53,566 nucleotides of DNA from an uncultured bacterium (GTDB taxonomy: Bacteria > Verrucomicrobiota > Kiritimatiellia > RFP12 > UBA1067): contig CACXRO010000003.1 in assembly GCA_902770045.1 (NCBI GenBank), positions 1 through 53,566 of the forward strand. The letters are read 5' to 3'. The notes beneath the pieces were generated by a model. It was not told the DNA's origin. It saw nothing but the letters and a program-made list of their open reading frames with translations, and did not search any database. Both the position numbers and the translations under genes were made by a program. Position 1 is the first letter of the stretch. Every line of letters begins with the position of its first letter. Positions 17,798-25,440 of this stretch are shown one piece after another.

Positions 17798-18525
17798 TTA
17801 TCCTCCTGTTTTCTGGTTGAAGCCACTGAAGCCGTCCCATCCCGGCCCTTCCCGCCTTCGGCGCGCGGCCGCTTGGCGCGACACACCGCCTGGCGAAGCG
17901 CTCGGAACACCTCGATCGCCGCCGGGTTGCCGGCCATCTCCTGCTCGGTTAGCGCGAAGACCCCGCGCTCGACGTCGCGACCGGTGTCGATGTCAAGCAT
18001 CGCGAGGCCGACCGCAGCCTGGCCGGCGTCGAAGTTGCGCGATACACTTTCCTCCGCGCCCGGGTAGCCGGCGGAAATCCACGCCTCACGGCAGTCGGCC
18101 AGGGATTCCTCGACTTCGGAGATGCCGCGCGCGCGGGCAAGCGAAAGCCAGAAGTAGCACTCCACAAACGCGCGGTAGGAGAGCGAGAGGTAGCCGAGCC
18201 GCACCTGCGCCTCGGGATGGCCCGCGGCGGCGGCGGCGTAGAGAAACGAGAAGTACTCCAAGTCTCGCCGCGGGTTCGGCGGGTTGCTGCGCGGCGCCAT
18301 GTTCGCCCTAAGCCAATACCCGACACCTCCGTCGGACGGCGGCGGGAGGTCCGGTCCCTCCTCGCCAGCCATCGCGTCGACGCTGATCCGCCGCCGCTTT
18401 CTGGCGTTTCCCCGCATCAGCCAGAACAGCACCGCCGGCAACGCCAGCGCGGCGACGACCACGAACCCGCGCCAGTCCTGGGTGGCGTCGGTGTTGAACA
18501 GCGCGTCTAGTATCTGCTCTTTCAC
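17794..18525 (-). CDS. Single-pass membrane protein with Sel1-like region
   Basis: 243 residues. A transmembrane helix near the N-terminus (FVVVAALALPAVLFWLM) precedes a basic patch (RGNARKRRR) and a Pro/Asp linker. The middle resembles Sel1/TPR helices (YFSFLYAAAAAGHPEAQVRLGYLSLSYRAFVECYFWLSLARARGI, read in parts). The C-terminus is charged and of low complexity. It is joined to neighbours by ATGA overlaps on both sides (18522-18525 and 17794-17797). Likely a membrane-tethered adaptor; no enzyme motif is seen. Confidence 0.65.
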   Translation of the reverse strand: MKEQILDALFNTDATQDWRGFVVVAALALPAVLFWLMRGNARKRRRISVDAMAGEEGPDLPPPSDGGVGYWLRANMAPRSNPPNPRRDLEYFSFLYAAAAAGHPEAQVRLGYLSLSYRAFVECYFWLSLARARGISEVEESLADCREAWISAGYPGAEESVSRNFDAGQAAVGLAMLDIDTGRDVERGVFALTEQEMAGNPAAIEVFRALRQAVCRAKRPRAEGGKGRDGTASVASTRKQEDK

Positions 18526-19595
18526 CTGCTAATGTCGCCGAACCAGCCCTTCCGCGCGGCAAAGCCAAGGTATTCGTTCCAGTCCACGGAAGTGAGGTTG
18601 TGCTTGCCGGGACGGACATGGTACTCGACCGAGGTCTGGTCCTTCCAGACGTGGCGGGCATACTCCCAGCCGGCCATTTCGCCCGACGGGCACGCCCACC
18701 AGTCGTCCGCCGCCGAGCCGACCGCAAGGAGCCGCGGCGAAACCGCGGCAAGCAGCGAATGCTGGTCAAACGGCAGCGTGCCGTTCTCGTCCTTCCCCTT
18801 GTAGAGCTTCCTGGCGTTGGGCGCGAACCAGTGCGGGAACTTGGCGGTGATCTGGTCGATCGTCTCGCCGCAGATGTTGCGCGCGTGGAGCCTGGCGCCG
18901 AAGCAGCCGGAGTCGTTGGAAACCGTCATCGCCACGCGCTCGTCGCTGGCGCCGGTCCAGATGGCGGTCTTGCCGAGGCGCGAATGGCCGACGACGGCGA
19001 TCTTCGCCGGGTCGACGTCGCCGTCGGTCACGAGGTAGTCGATCACGCGGCTCGCCGCGAGCGACCAGGCCGAGATTGCGCCCCAGGCGTTGTCGGCGCG
19101 CTCGACGCCGTCCAGCACCTTGGCATCGTCCTTGACGACGTCCTCGTAGCAGAACGCGACCGTCGCCGCGCCGCGCGCAAGGATCAACTTAAGCGGCCAG
19201 CGCGGATTCTTGGTCTCGGTCGCGGCGCGGAAGGAGATGTACACGAAGACCGGCGCGCGCCTGGCGCCGTCAGGGAAGTACCCCACCGCCTCGAAGGTCT
19301 TTTCGCCGAGCGGAGTCAACGTGTTGAGGCGGATCACCTTGCGCGTCGCGGAAAGTTCGTCCACATGCTCCGTCTTCACCACCTCGGCATGGCGCTCCGA
19401 CTTCCACTCCGGCCTCACGCCGTAGACGTTCTCGGCGAAGAACCGGAGCGCCTTGGCGCGGTCAAGCTCGATCGGCGGTACCCCGGTCTTGGCGTCGTAC
19501 CATTCTGCGGCCGGGGCGGACGGAACCGCCAGCGCGGCAATAAGCACGGCGGCGAGCAGCCGGCCGGAATGACGCTGTTCTTCACTACGCTTCAT
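18522..19595 (-). CDS. Secreted glucuronoyl esterase-like alpha/beta hydrolase (CE15-type)
   Basis: 357 residues from the ATG at 19595 (MKRSEEQRHSG), chosen because a signal peptide (LLAAVLIAALAVPSAPAA) follows. The nucleophile motif VVGHSRLGKTAIWTGA has Ser about 205 and the G-x-S-R-x-G-K form typical of CE15 glucuronoyl esterases, which cut the ester between glucuronic acid on xylan and lignin alcohols. The probable catalytic His (about 332) is in GKHNLTSVDW. NDSGCFGA after the nucleophile is also CE15-like. The start lies 11 nt inside the Gfo/Idh/MocA gene, so both are co-translated, suggesting exported plant polysaccharide metabolism. It could also act on other esters. Confidence 0.83.
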   Translation of the reverse strand: MKRSEEQRHSGRLLAAVLIAALAVPSAPAAEWYDAKTGVPPIELDRAKALRFFAENVYGVRPEWKSERHAEVVKTEHVDELSATRKVIRLNTLTPLGEKTFEAVGYFPDGARRAPVFVYISFRAATETKNPRWPLKLILARGAATVAFCYEDVVKDDAKVLDGVERADNAWGAISAWSLAASRVIDYLVTDGDVDPAKIAVVGHSRLGKTAIWTGASDERVAMTVSNDSGCFGARLHARNICGETIDQITAKFPHWFAPNARKLYKGKDENGTLPFDQHSLLAAVSPRLLAVGSAADDWWACPSGEMAGWEYARHVWKDQTSVEYHVRPGKHNLTSVDWNEYLGFAARKGWFGDISR

Positions 19596-20991
19596 AGTAT
19601 CCCTCCCATCCCTTGCGCGGCGCGGGGCCGTCGAGCAGCAGGTTAACCTCGTCGTCGCCAATGGCGCGCTTCGCCACGGGGTCGAAGTCGAAGGAGCGCC
19701 CGAGCCGCTGCGCGGCGACGCCGAGGCAGAATATCGCCGAGAGCGGCGCGGCGACGCGGAACGGGCTGTGCGCCTCCTCCTCGCCGCGGACCGCGCGAAG
19801 GAAGTTCTCCCAGTGGTCGTCCTTCGCGCGCTCGTACGGCGGCACCGGCTCGTCCTGCGCGCCGCACTTCACCAGCGTCGAGGAGTGAGAGAGCCCCTGC
19901 CAGACGGTGCCGTCCTTGAGGTAGATCTCCTTGCCGGGCTTGAGCGGCGGGTCGACAAGCCCGTCGTTGGCGGTCGAGGCCGGGAAGAGCCCCTTGTTGT
20001 CGGCGTAGCGGAATCCCTTCGGCAGCGGCGGCTTGTTGTCGAGCCCCTCGTACCACTCGACCACCGTCCCGCAGGGGAAGGTCATCTTCAGCGTGTCCTC
20101 GATCGGGAAGACGAACGGGTTCGCGCCCTTGAGGCCGGAGATCTCGACCTTCGTCGGCAGCGCGCCCTTGAGGGTGAACTGGTGGACGCAGTCGAGGATG
20201 TGCGCGCCCCAGTCGCCCATGCAGCCGTTGCCGTAGTCGTACCAGCACCGCCACTCGCCGTAGGCGAGGTCCTTGGAGAAGTCGTGCCAGAGCGCGGCGC
20301 CGACCCACTTGTCCCAGTCGAGCGTGGCGGGGAGCGGCTCGGCCTTCGGGTAGGACGACACCTTTCCGCCCCACTTGTGCCAGCGCCGCTGCATGTTCAT
20401 GTGCGCGACGACCTTGGTCACGTCCTTAAGGATCCCGGCGGCGACGTAGTCCCGGTACTGGAAGTAGTTGTCGCCGCTGTGGCCCTGGTTGCCCATCTGG
20501 CAGACGACGCCGGTCTCGCGCTCCGCCTTCATCAGGAGCTCGCACTCGCGGAAGGAGTGGGCGAGCGGCTTCTCCACGTAGACCGCCTTGCCGCGGCGCA
20601 TCGCCTCGATGCAGGCGCAGTAGTGGGTGTGGTCGGGAATCGCGACGAGCACGGCGTCGATTCCGTCCGCCATCCGGTCGAACATCTGCCGGAAGTCCTG
20701 GAAGCGAGGAACGCCGGGATGCTTCTTCAGCGTCTCGAGCGTATGTGCGGCGCCGATGTCGGTGTCGACGAGGGCGACGATCTCGCAGAGGCCGGAATGA
20801 CGCTCGAACGAGCAGACGTCGTACGCGCCCTGCCCGCCGCAGCCGATCACCGCGAGCCGCACCTTGGAATTGGCGCGGTAGCCGGACAAATCGTGCAAAC
20901 GGCAGCCGTGCAGCAGCCCCGCCGCGCCAACAGCGGAAATCCCGCCGATGAACGACCTTCTGGAAACCCCGTTAGTGCTGTGCTTTCTCAT
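19585..20991 (-). CDS. Tat-exported Gfo/Idh/MocA-family oxidoreductase
   Basis: 468 residues. The N-terminus has a twin-arginine signal (SRRSFIGGISAVGAAGLLHG), so it should be exported folded with its NAD(P). The Rossmann motif VRLAVIGCGGQGAYDV follows (about residue 44), then DIDAVLVAIPDHTH-like sequence (GIDAVLVAIPDHTHY), VYVEKPLAHS (the EKP motif) and GNQGHSGDNYFQYRDY. These place it in the Gfo/Idh/MocA family, here of the secreted type common in Planctomycetes and Verrucomicrobia. Substrate unknown. It begins 8 bases after a TATAAT box, so the mRNA may be leaderless. First gene of an eight-gene chain in which every junction overlaps. Confidence 0.87.
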   Translation of the reverse strand: MRKHSTNGVSRRSFIGGISAVGAAGLLHGCRLHDLSGYRANSKVRLAVIGCGGQGAYDVCSFERHSGLCEIVALVDTDIGAAHTLETLKKHPGVPRFQDFRQMFDRMADGIDAVLVAIPDHTHYCACIEAMRRGKAVYVEKPLAHSFRECELLMKAERETGVVCQMGNQGHSGDNYFQYRDYVAAGILKDVTKVVAHMNMQRRWHKWGGKVSSYPKAEPLPATLDWDKWVGAALWHDFSKDLAYGEWRCWYDYGNGCMGDWGAHILDCVHQFTLKGALPTKVEISGLKGANPFVFPIEDTLKMTFPCGTVVEWYEGLDNKPPLPKGFRYADNKGLFPASTANDGLVDPPLKPGKEIYLKDGTVWQGLSHSSTLVKCGAQDEPVPPYERAKDDHWENFLRAVRGEEEAHSPFRVAAPLSAIFCLGVAAQRLGRSFDFDPVAKRAIGDDEVNLLLDGPAPRKGWEGYYEA

Positions 20992-20999
20992 AGGACGGT

Positions 21000-21012
21000 A
21001 TTATACCATAAT
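21000..21012 (-). promoter_or_regulatory. Extended -10 promoter of the Gfo/Idh/MocA operon
   Basis: Minus-strand ATTATGGTATAAT with hexamer at 21000-21005; only 8 nt separate it from the ATG ending at 20991, so the transcript would start essentially at the start codon. Confidence 0.7.
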
Positions 21013-21041
21013 TTTTGGTTGGGTGGTTCGCGGTTAGTTAT

Positions 21042-21279
21042 AAACTCCGATCTGTGGGGCTCTCGCTACCGCTCCGCAGAATATACTATGCTTCGCATTT
21101 GACATTCGTCAATACACAGCCAATTTTGCCATGTTTTATATCTGCGGCTTCGCCGCAGGGGGCTCGGGGGTCTGGGGGCTTTGCCCCCAGATATTAAACC
21201 GGGTAACGCAGTTTTATGGATAATGGTTGTCGAACGCGAAGCAGTGGAGCGGTAGCGAGAACCCCAACCATCGGAGTTT
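21042..21279. mobile_element. MITE-like palindromic element, copy 1
   Basis: The ends are AAACTCCGAT and ATCGGAGTTT. Long imperfect terminal inverted repeats continue inward (GCTCTCGCTACCGCTCC on the left; its complement GGAGCGGTAGCGAG on the right). Inside are two perfect hairpins, CTGCGGC-TTC-GCCGCAG (21142-21158) and CTGGGGGC-TTT-GCCCCCAG (21172-21190). It encodes no protein and fills the interval between the divergent 20991 and 21379 genes. A second copy is at 45637-45908. No clear target-site duplication is seen. Confidence 0.8.
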
Positions 21280-21360
21280 CCCTATCTACTCAAACACTTC
21301 CTCGTTGATGTTTGAGTTAAGGTCATATCTCCCCAACCTCCCAACCATGAGCCACGAAAT

Positions 21361-21371
21361 TATGGTATAAT
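21361..21371 (+). promoter_or_regulatory. Extended -10 promoter of the ddl-fts-mutL operon
   Basis: TATGGTATAAT with hexamer 21366-21371; the ddl ATG begins 8 nt downstream (7 nt between). No Shine-Dalgarno sequence can fit in the transcript, so a leaderless mRNA is expected. Confidence 0.7.
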
Positions 21372-21378
21372 ACAGCCG

Positions 21379-22305
21379 ATGAAGAAGATTGCTGTTTTGA
21401 TGGGCGGCGTTTCGAGCGAGCGCGAGGTCTCGCTCGACTCTGGCCGCAACGTCGCCGAGGCGCTCGCGAGCCTCGGCAAGTACGAGGTCGTGCCGGTCAC
21501 GCTCGACGCCGAGAGCCTCGACGCGATGCCGAAAGACGTTGACGCGGCGTACATCGCGCTGCACGGCGGCTGGGGCGAGAACGGCGGCGTGCAGTCCGCG
21601 CTCGACCGGCTCGGCATCCCCTACACCGGCCCCGGCGCGGAGACATCGCGCATCGCGATGGACAAGGTGAAGACGAAGCTCTCGCTAGAGATGAACGGCG
21701 TGCCGACGCCGCCGTGGTCGCTCGCGTCGGAGGGCGACGCGAAGCCGCCGCTGCCGCTGCCGGTGGTGGTGAAGCCGCCGTGCGACGGCAGCTCGGTGGG
21801 CATCTCCAAGGTGTCGAGTCCCGAGGAGTGGCCGGGCGCGCTCGCGGCGGCGTTCGCGGCGATGAAGGCGCGGCCGGGCGCCGCGGGCCAGGCGCTCGTG
21901 GAGGAGTTCGTGCCCGGGCGCGAGTACACGGTGGCGGTGGTGGACGGCGAGACGTGGCCGGCCATCGAGATCGTCGCCAAGGGCGGCTGGTACGGCTACG
22001 ACGAGAAGTACAAGTCGGACGAGACGCGCTACGACTTCGTGCGCGACTCCGGTCCGGACGGCGTGGAGCTCGAGCGGCGGCTCGGCGAGGTGGCGGTCAA
22101 GGCGTACCGCGCCGTCGGCTGCCGCGGAGTCACCCGCGTCGACTTCAGGGTTTCGCCGGTCGGCAGGATATACGTCCTCGAGCTCAACACCTCCCCGGGG
22201 TTCACCGGACACTCCCTCGTGCCCAAGGCAGGCATGAAGACGGGGCTCACCTTCGCCGGGGTGTGCGACCGCATCCTCGCAAGCGCCGCCTGCGACCGGA
22301 AATGA
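21379..22305 (+). CDS. ddl: D-alanine--D-alanine ligase
   Basis: 308 residues, typical of DdlB. It joins two D-Ala with ATP for peptidoglycan precursor synthesis. Motifs: KKIAVLMGGVSSEREVSLDSG at the N-terminus (in parts), ALHGGWGENGGVQ (usual LHGxxGEDGxIQ with Asn for Asp), GIPYTGPG, KPPCDGSSVGISKV, EFVPGREYTVAV, and the metal/ATP site RVDFRV...VLELNTSPGFTGHSLVPKAG (in parts). It opens a ddl-ftsQ-ftsA-ftsZ block, the end of the classical dcw cluster. Its ATG sits at the predicted transcription start. The stop overlaps ftsQ by 4 bp. No other mur genes are in the window. Confidence 0.94.
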   Translation: MKKIAVLMGGVSSEREVSLDSGRNVAEALASLGKYEVVPVTLDAESLDAMPKDVDAAYIALHGGWGENGGVQSALDRLGIPYTGPGAETSRIAMDKVKTKLSLEMNGVPTPPWSLASEGDAKPPLPLPVVVKPPCDGSSVGISKVSSPEEWPGALAAAFAAMKARPGAAGQALVEEFVPGREYTVAVVDGETWPAIEIVAKGGWYGYDEKYKSDETRYDFVRDSGPDGVELERRLGEVAVKAYRAVGCRGVTRVDFRVSPVGRIYVLELNTSPGFTGHSLVPKAGMKTGLTFAGVCDRILASAACDRK

Positions 22306-23141
22306 AGAAGCTGCCAGACAACCGGCGCCGCGGGACGACGCGGCGGATCGTGGCCGCAGTGACGGCGCTCGCACTTGTCGGCCTCGTCGCCGCCGGCGCC
22401 GCGACGGCGTGGAGCCGGCTGCACGCGACGTGGGTCGAGCAGTGCGTCGTGACCGACGTCTCCTCGCAGGTCTCGGTGACCTCGGGCAAGATGGTCAAGG
22501 GCGACGTCATCGCCGAGAACTTCGGCCTCAGGAAAGGCGCCAACCTGGCGCTCATCGACTTCGACGCGAAGCGCAGGGAGGTGCTCGCGAAGATCCCCAA
22601 CCTGAAGTCGATCTCGGTGGTGAAGCGGCTGCCGGACAAAGTGACGATTGTCGCCGAGGAGCGCTCGCCGATCGTGCGGATGGGGATTAAGGGAAGCCGC
22701 TCCGACACCGGGCGCGTCGCCGACGCCGAGGGGATGGTGTTCCTCTGCTCGCGCGGCACCAGGATGCTGCCGGTCATCCGCGAGACGGCCGCGCCGGGGT
22801 CGCCCGTGGGCAAGCGGCTGGAGGGGCGCGCGGCGGCGGCGCTGCAGCTCCTCGACCTCGCGCGCGACCCGGAGTTCCAGGAGCTCGGGATCCTCGAGGT
22901 GGACATCTCCAAGCCGGACTACGTCTCCGCCACCCTGGGCAGGAGCTACTCCACCGCCAAGATCGCGTGGGAGGGAATGGACGACCCCAGCCCCGCCTCG
23001 CGCGCGGAGCTCGCCCGCCGACTCGGGCTGCTCCTCAAGGCCATCCGCACCCGGATCGGCGACAACGCCGTGATCTGGAACGCGGCGGACCTCGCGAACC
23101 CCGGCCGAATCTACGCCGACACCAAGGAGTCGATAAAATGA
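22302..23141 (+). CDS. ftsQ: Cell division protein FtsQ/DivIB
   Basis: 279 residues from the ATG overlapping the ddl stop (22302-22305). A basic cytosolic tail (KKLPDNRRRGTTRR) and one transmembrane helix (IVAAVTALALVGLVAAGAA) are followed by a POTRA-like region, with VIAENFGLRKGANLALIDFDAKRREVLAKIPNLKSISVVKRLPDKVTIVAEERSPIV (read in parts), matching the usual F-x-L-x-x-x-LP-x-x-x-x-E-x-P pattern. FtsQ bridges early and late divisome proteins. Position between ddl and ftsA makes the call secure although sequence conservation is low. The C-terminal beta domain is less obvious. Stop overlaps ftsA by 4 bp. Confidence 0.85.
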   Translation: MKKLPDNRRRGTTRRIVAAVTALALVGLVAAGAATAWSRLHATWVEQCVVTDVSSQVSVTSGKMVKGDVIAENFGLRKGANLALIDFDAKRREVLAKIPNLKSISVVKRLPDKVTIVAEERSPIVRMGIKGSRSDTGRVADAEGMVFLCSRGTRMLPVIRETAAPGSPVGKRLEGRAAAALQLLDLARDPEFQELGILEVDISKPDYVSATLGRSYSTAKIAWEGMDDPSPASRAELARRLGLLLKAIRTRIGDNAVIWNAADLANPGRIYADTKESIK

Positions 23142-24343
23142 GCAAGATCCACGCAGCGCTCGAAATCGGGACCTCCCGCACCGTGCTCGCCGTCGGCGAG
23201 ACCCAGACGGGCGGGCGGATGAAGATACTAAGCCACGCCGAGATCCCCTCCTCGGGCGTGCGCAAGAGCCAGATCATCGACATCTCGCAGGCAACGCAGT
23301 CGATCCGCTCCGTGCTGCGCGAGATCGAGGCGAAGCAGGACTCCACCGGCGGCAACGTCGAGATCCACAACGCGCTGCTGGTGGCCTCCGGCCAGCACAT
23401 CCACGTCGCCAACGCCGAGGGCAACGCAGTCGTCGCCGGCGGCAGGGTCGGCGACGCGGAGATCATGGAGGCCGCGCGGCGCTCGCGCGAGATGCCGATC
23501 CCCAAGGGACGCGAGCTGCTGGACATCGTCGACCAGGACTACCAGATCGACAACCTCGTCGGCATCACCTCGCCCAAGGGCATGTCGGGGCGAATGCTGA
23601 GGCTGAACACGCTCCAGATCCACGCCAGCTCCGACCGCATCCAGGACGCGCGCACCGCCGCCGAGGGCGCGCGGCTGGAGATCTCCGAGCCGGTGTTCGC
23701 CGCCACCTGCACCGCCGACGCGGTCCTCGAGGAGCACGAGCGCCGCAACGGCGTGCTGGTGCTCGACCTCGGCGGCGGCTCCACCGGCTACGCCGCCTAC
23801 TGCGACGGCTACCTCGCCGCCGCGGGCGTCGTTGGCGTCGGCGGCGACCACGTGACCAACGACATCGCCTACGCCTTCCAGACCACCAACGCCCAGGCCG
23901 AGCGGCTGAAGACCGACGAGGCCAGCGCCGTGATCGGGCAGTACACCACCGACAACGCGCGCGTCCGGCTGACCGGCTCATCCGCCCTGATGGAGAGCCG
24001 CGCCATCTCGCGCCGTGCGCTCGACACCGTGGTCAACGCGAGGCTCAAGGAGCTCTTCACCGTGATCCGCGAGACGCTGGAGGAAGCCGACCTCATCCAC
24101 CGCCTCCACGCCGGCGTGGTCATCGCCGGCGGCGGCGCCGGGATGCGAGACCTGGAGTCGCTCGCGGAGCTGGAGCTCGGCCTCGGCGTCAGGCGCGGGC
24201 GGCCGCTGCAGGTGGACGGGCTCGAGGACGTGTCCGACCCGTGGGCGTTCGCCACCATCTCCGGCGCGCTCCTCTATTCCCAGCGCGCCAGCGGAGCGGA
24301 CAAGTCATTCCTCGGCGACATAATCGGGAGGTTCTTCAAATGA
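23138..24343 (+). CDS. ftsA: Cell division actin homologue FtsA
   Basis: 401 residues from the ATG at 23138 (ATGA overlap with ftsQ). The actin-fold phosphate-1 loop AALEIGTSRTVLAVGE, the 1C region with VRKSQIIDISQATQSIRSVL, the phosphate-2 loop VLVLDLGGGSTGYAAY and an adenosine-binding loop VIAGGGAGM are visible. The C-terminus ends in an amphipathic membrane-targeting helix (FLGDIIGRFFK), as in other FtsA proteins that tether FtsZ to the membrane. The next gene is a divergent ftsZ whose tail carries the FtsA-binding peptide. Slightly shorter than E. coli FtsA (420). Confidence 0.9.
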   Translation: MSKIHAALEIGTSRTVLAVGETQTGGRMKILSHAEIPSSGVRKSQIIDISQATQSIRSVLREIEAKQDSTGGNVEIHNALLVASGQHIHVANAEGNAVVAGGRVGDAEIMEAARRSREMPIPKGRELLDIVDQDYQIDNLVGITSPKGMSGRMLRLNTLQIHASSDRIQDARTAAEGARLEISEPVFAATCTADAVLEEHERRNGVLVLDLGGGSTGYAAYCDGYLAAAGVVGVGGDHVTNDIAYAFQTTNAQAERLKTDEASAVIGQYTTDNARVRLTGSSALMESRAISRRALDTVVNARLKELFTVIRETLEEADLIHRLHAGVVIAGGGAGMRDLESLAELELGLGVRRGRPLQVDGLEDVSDPWAFATISGALLYSQRASGADKSFLGDIIGRFFK

Positions 24344-25440
24344 GCGCTGCATCCTCACCCATGCTCCTCGTCGGCGTCGGCACCGCCGGCTCGCGCATCG
24401 CGCACGGCGTCTCGCGCGCCTTCGGAGGCGACCTCAGGCTCCTTGCCGTCGACACCGACGCGGCGTCGGGCCAGGACGAGGAGAACTTCCTGCTGATCGG
24501 CGGCAACCGGCTCTCCGGCCGCGGCGCCGGCGGCGACGTGGTCGCCGCGAGGCTGGCCGCGGAGGACTCGATCTCAGCGCTCGACGGGAAACTCGAGGGC
24601 GTGCGGCTCGCGGTGGTCGTCACCGCGCTCGGCGGCGGCACCGGCGGCGGCGCCACCATCGAGATCCTGAAGCGGCTCACCGACCTCGGCATCCACTCGA
24701 TCGTCTTCGCCACCACCCCCTTCGCCTTCGAGGGCGAGGACCGCATGCGCAGCGCGCGCGGGGTGATGTCCATGGTCGAGGAGGCCGCCAGCGCCGCGTT
24801 CTTCCTGCCGCTGGACAAGCTCGTCGGCGGCGAGGACAACATGGAGGCGGCGATGAAGCGCGCCGTCGACACCATCGCCGGCGGCGTCACCCTGTTCTGG
24901 CGTCTCGTCGAGAAGCCAGGCTACATCCGTCTCGACGCCGACCGCATCCGCCGGCTCGTCGCCAACGCCGGCCGCGGCAGGTTCGCCTTCGTGACCGTGC
25001 AGGGACCCGACCGCGCCTCCGAGGCGGTCGACCGGCTCGTCCGCTCGGAGATGCTCGCCATCGCGAGCGCGCCGGTGAACGCCATCCTCTGCGGCGTCCT
25101 CGCCGGCGAGGACCTGAGGCTCAGCGAGCTCGGGCGGGTGGCGGACGGAATCAGGGAGGCGTTCGGCGAGCAGATCCCCTTCGAGATCGGCACCGTCAAC
25201 GACGAGGCGACCTTCTGCGGACGGCTCTCGGTGGTGGTGATGCTCTTCGAGTCCGCCGCGGCGGTCGAGACCCCGCAGCAGGGCCAGGCCGGGGCGCGGC
25301 GCCGCGGCGCGGCGAAGAGCCCGCTAGGACCGGGCCAGGGCAGCGCGCGGCGCTTCCACAAGACCGAGCCCACGATCTGGCACGGCGAGGACCTCGACCT
25401 GCCCACCTACCTCAGGCGCAACATCAACCTCGACCTCTGA
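24340..25440 (+). CDS. ftsZ: Divergent tubulin homologue FtsZ
   Basis: 366 residues from the ATG overlapping the ftsA stop. The tubulin G-box is TALGGGTGGGAT (GGGTGGG about 98-104). The first nucleotide loop, normally GGGGGN, reads GVGTAGSR. The T7 synergy loop, normally N-x-D-x-x-D, aligns as IRLDADRIR (about 196-204): the Asn is Arg and the second catalytic Asp is Arg, with only the first Asp kept in place. A neighbouring Asp (201) might substitute. The C-terminal peptide DLDLPTYLRRNI is well conserved and should bind FtsA. A Gln/Arg/Gly-rich linker precedes it. Position in ddl-ftsQ-ftsA-ftsZ fixes identity; GTP hydrolysis may be slow or altered. Confidence 0.9.
   Translation: MSAASSPMLLVGVGTAGSRIAHGVSRAFGGDLRLLAVDTDAASGQDEENFLLIGGNRLSGRGAGGDVVAARLAAEDSISALDGKLEGVRLAVVVTALGGGTGGGATIEILKRLTDLGIHSIVFATTPFAFEGEDRMRSARGVMSMVEEAASAAFFLPLDKLVGGEDNMEAAMKRAVDTIAGGVTLFWRLVEKPGYIRLDADRIRRLVANAGRGRFAFVTVQGPDRASEAVDRLVRSEMLAIASAPVNAILCGVLAGEDLRLSELGRVADGIREAFGEQIPFEIGTVNDEATFCGRLSVVVMLFESAAAVETPQQGQAGARRRGAAKSPLGPGQGSARRFHKTEPTIWHGEDLDLPTYLRRNINLDL

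Noticed and set aside
21142..21190. Two GC hairpins as a pair of rho-independent terminators
   Set aside because: No T-run follows either hairpin, and both recur inside the palindromic element at 45637-45908, so they are parts of that element.
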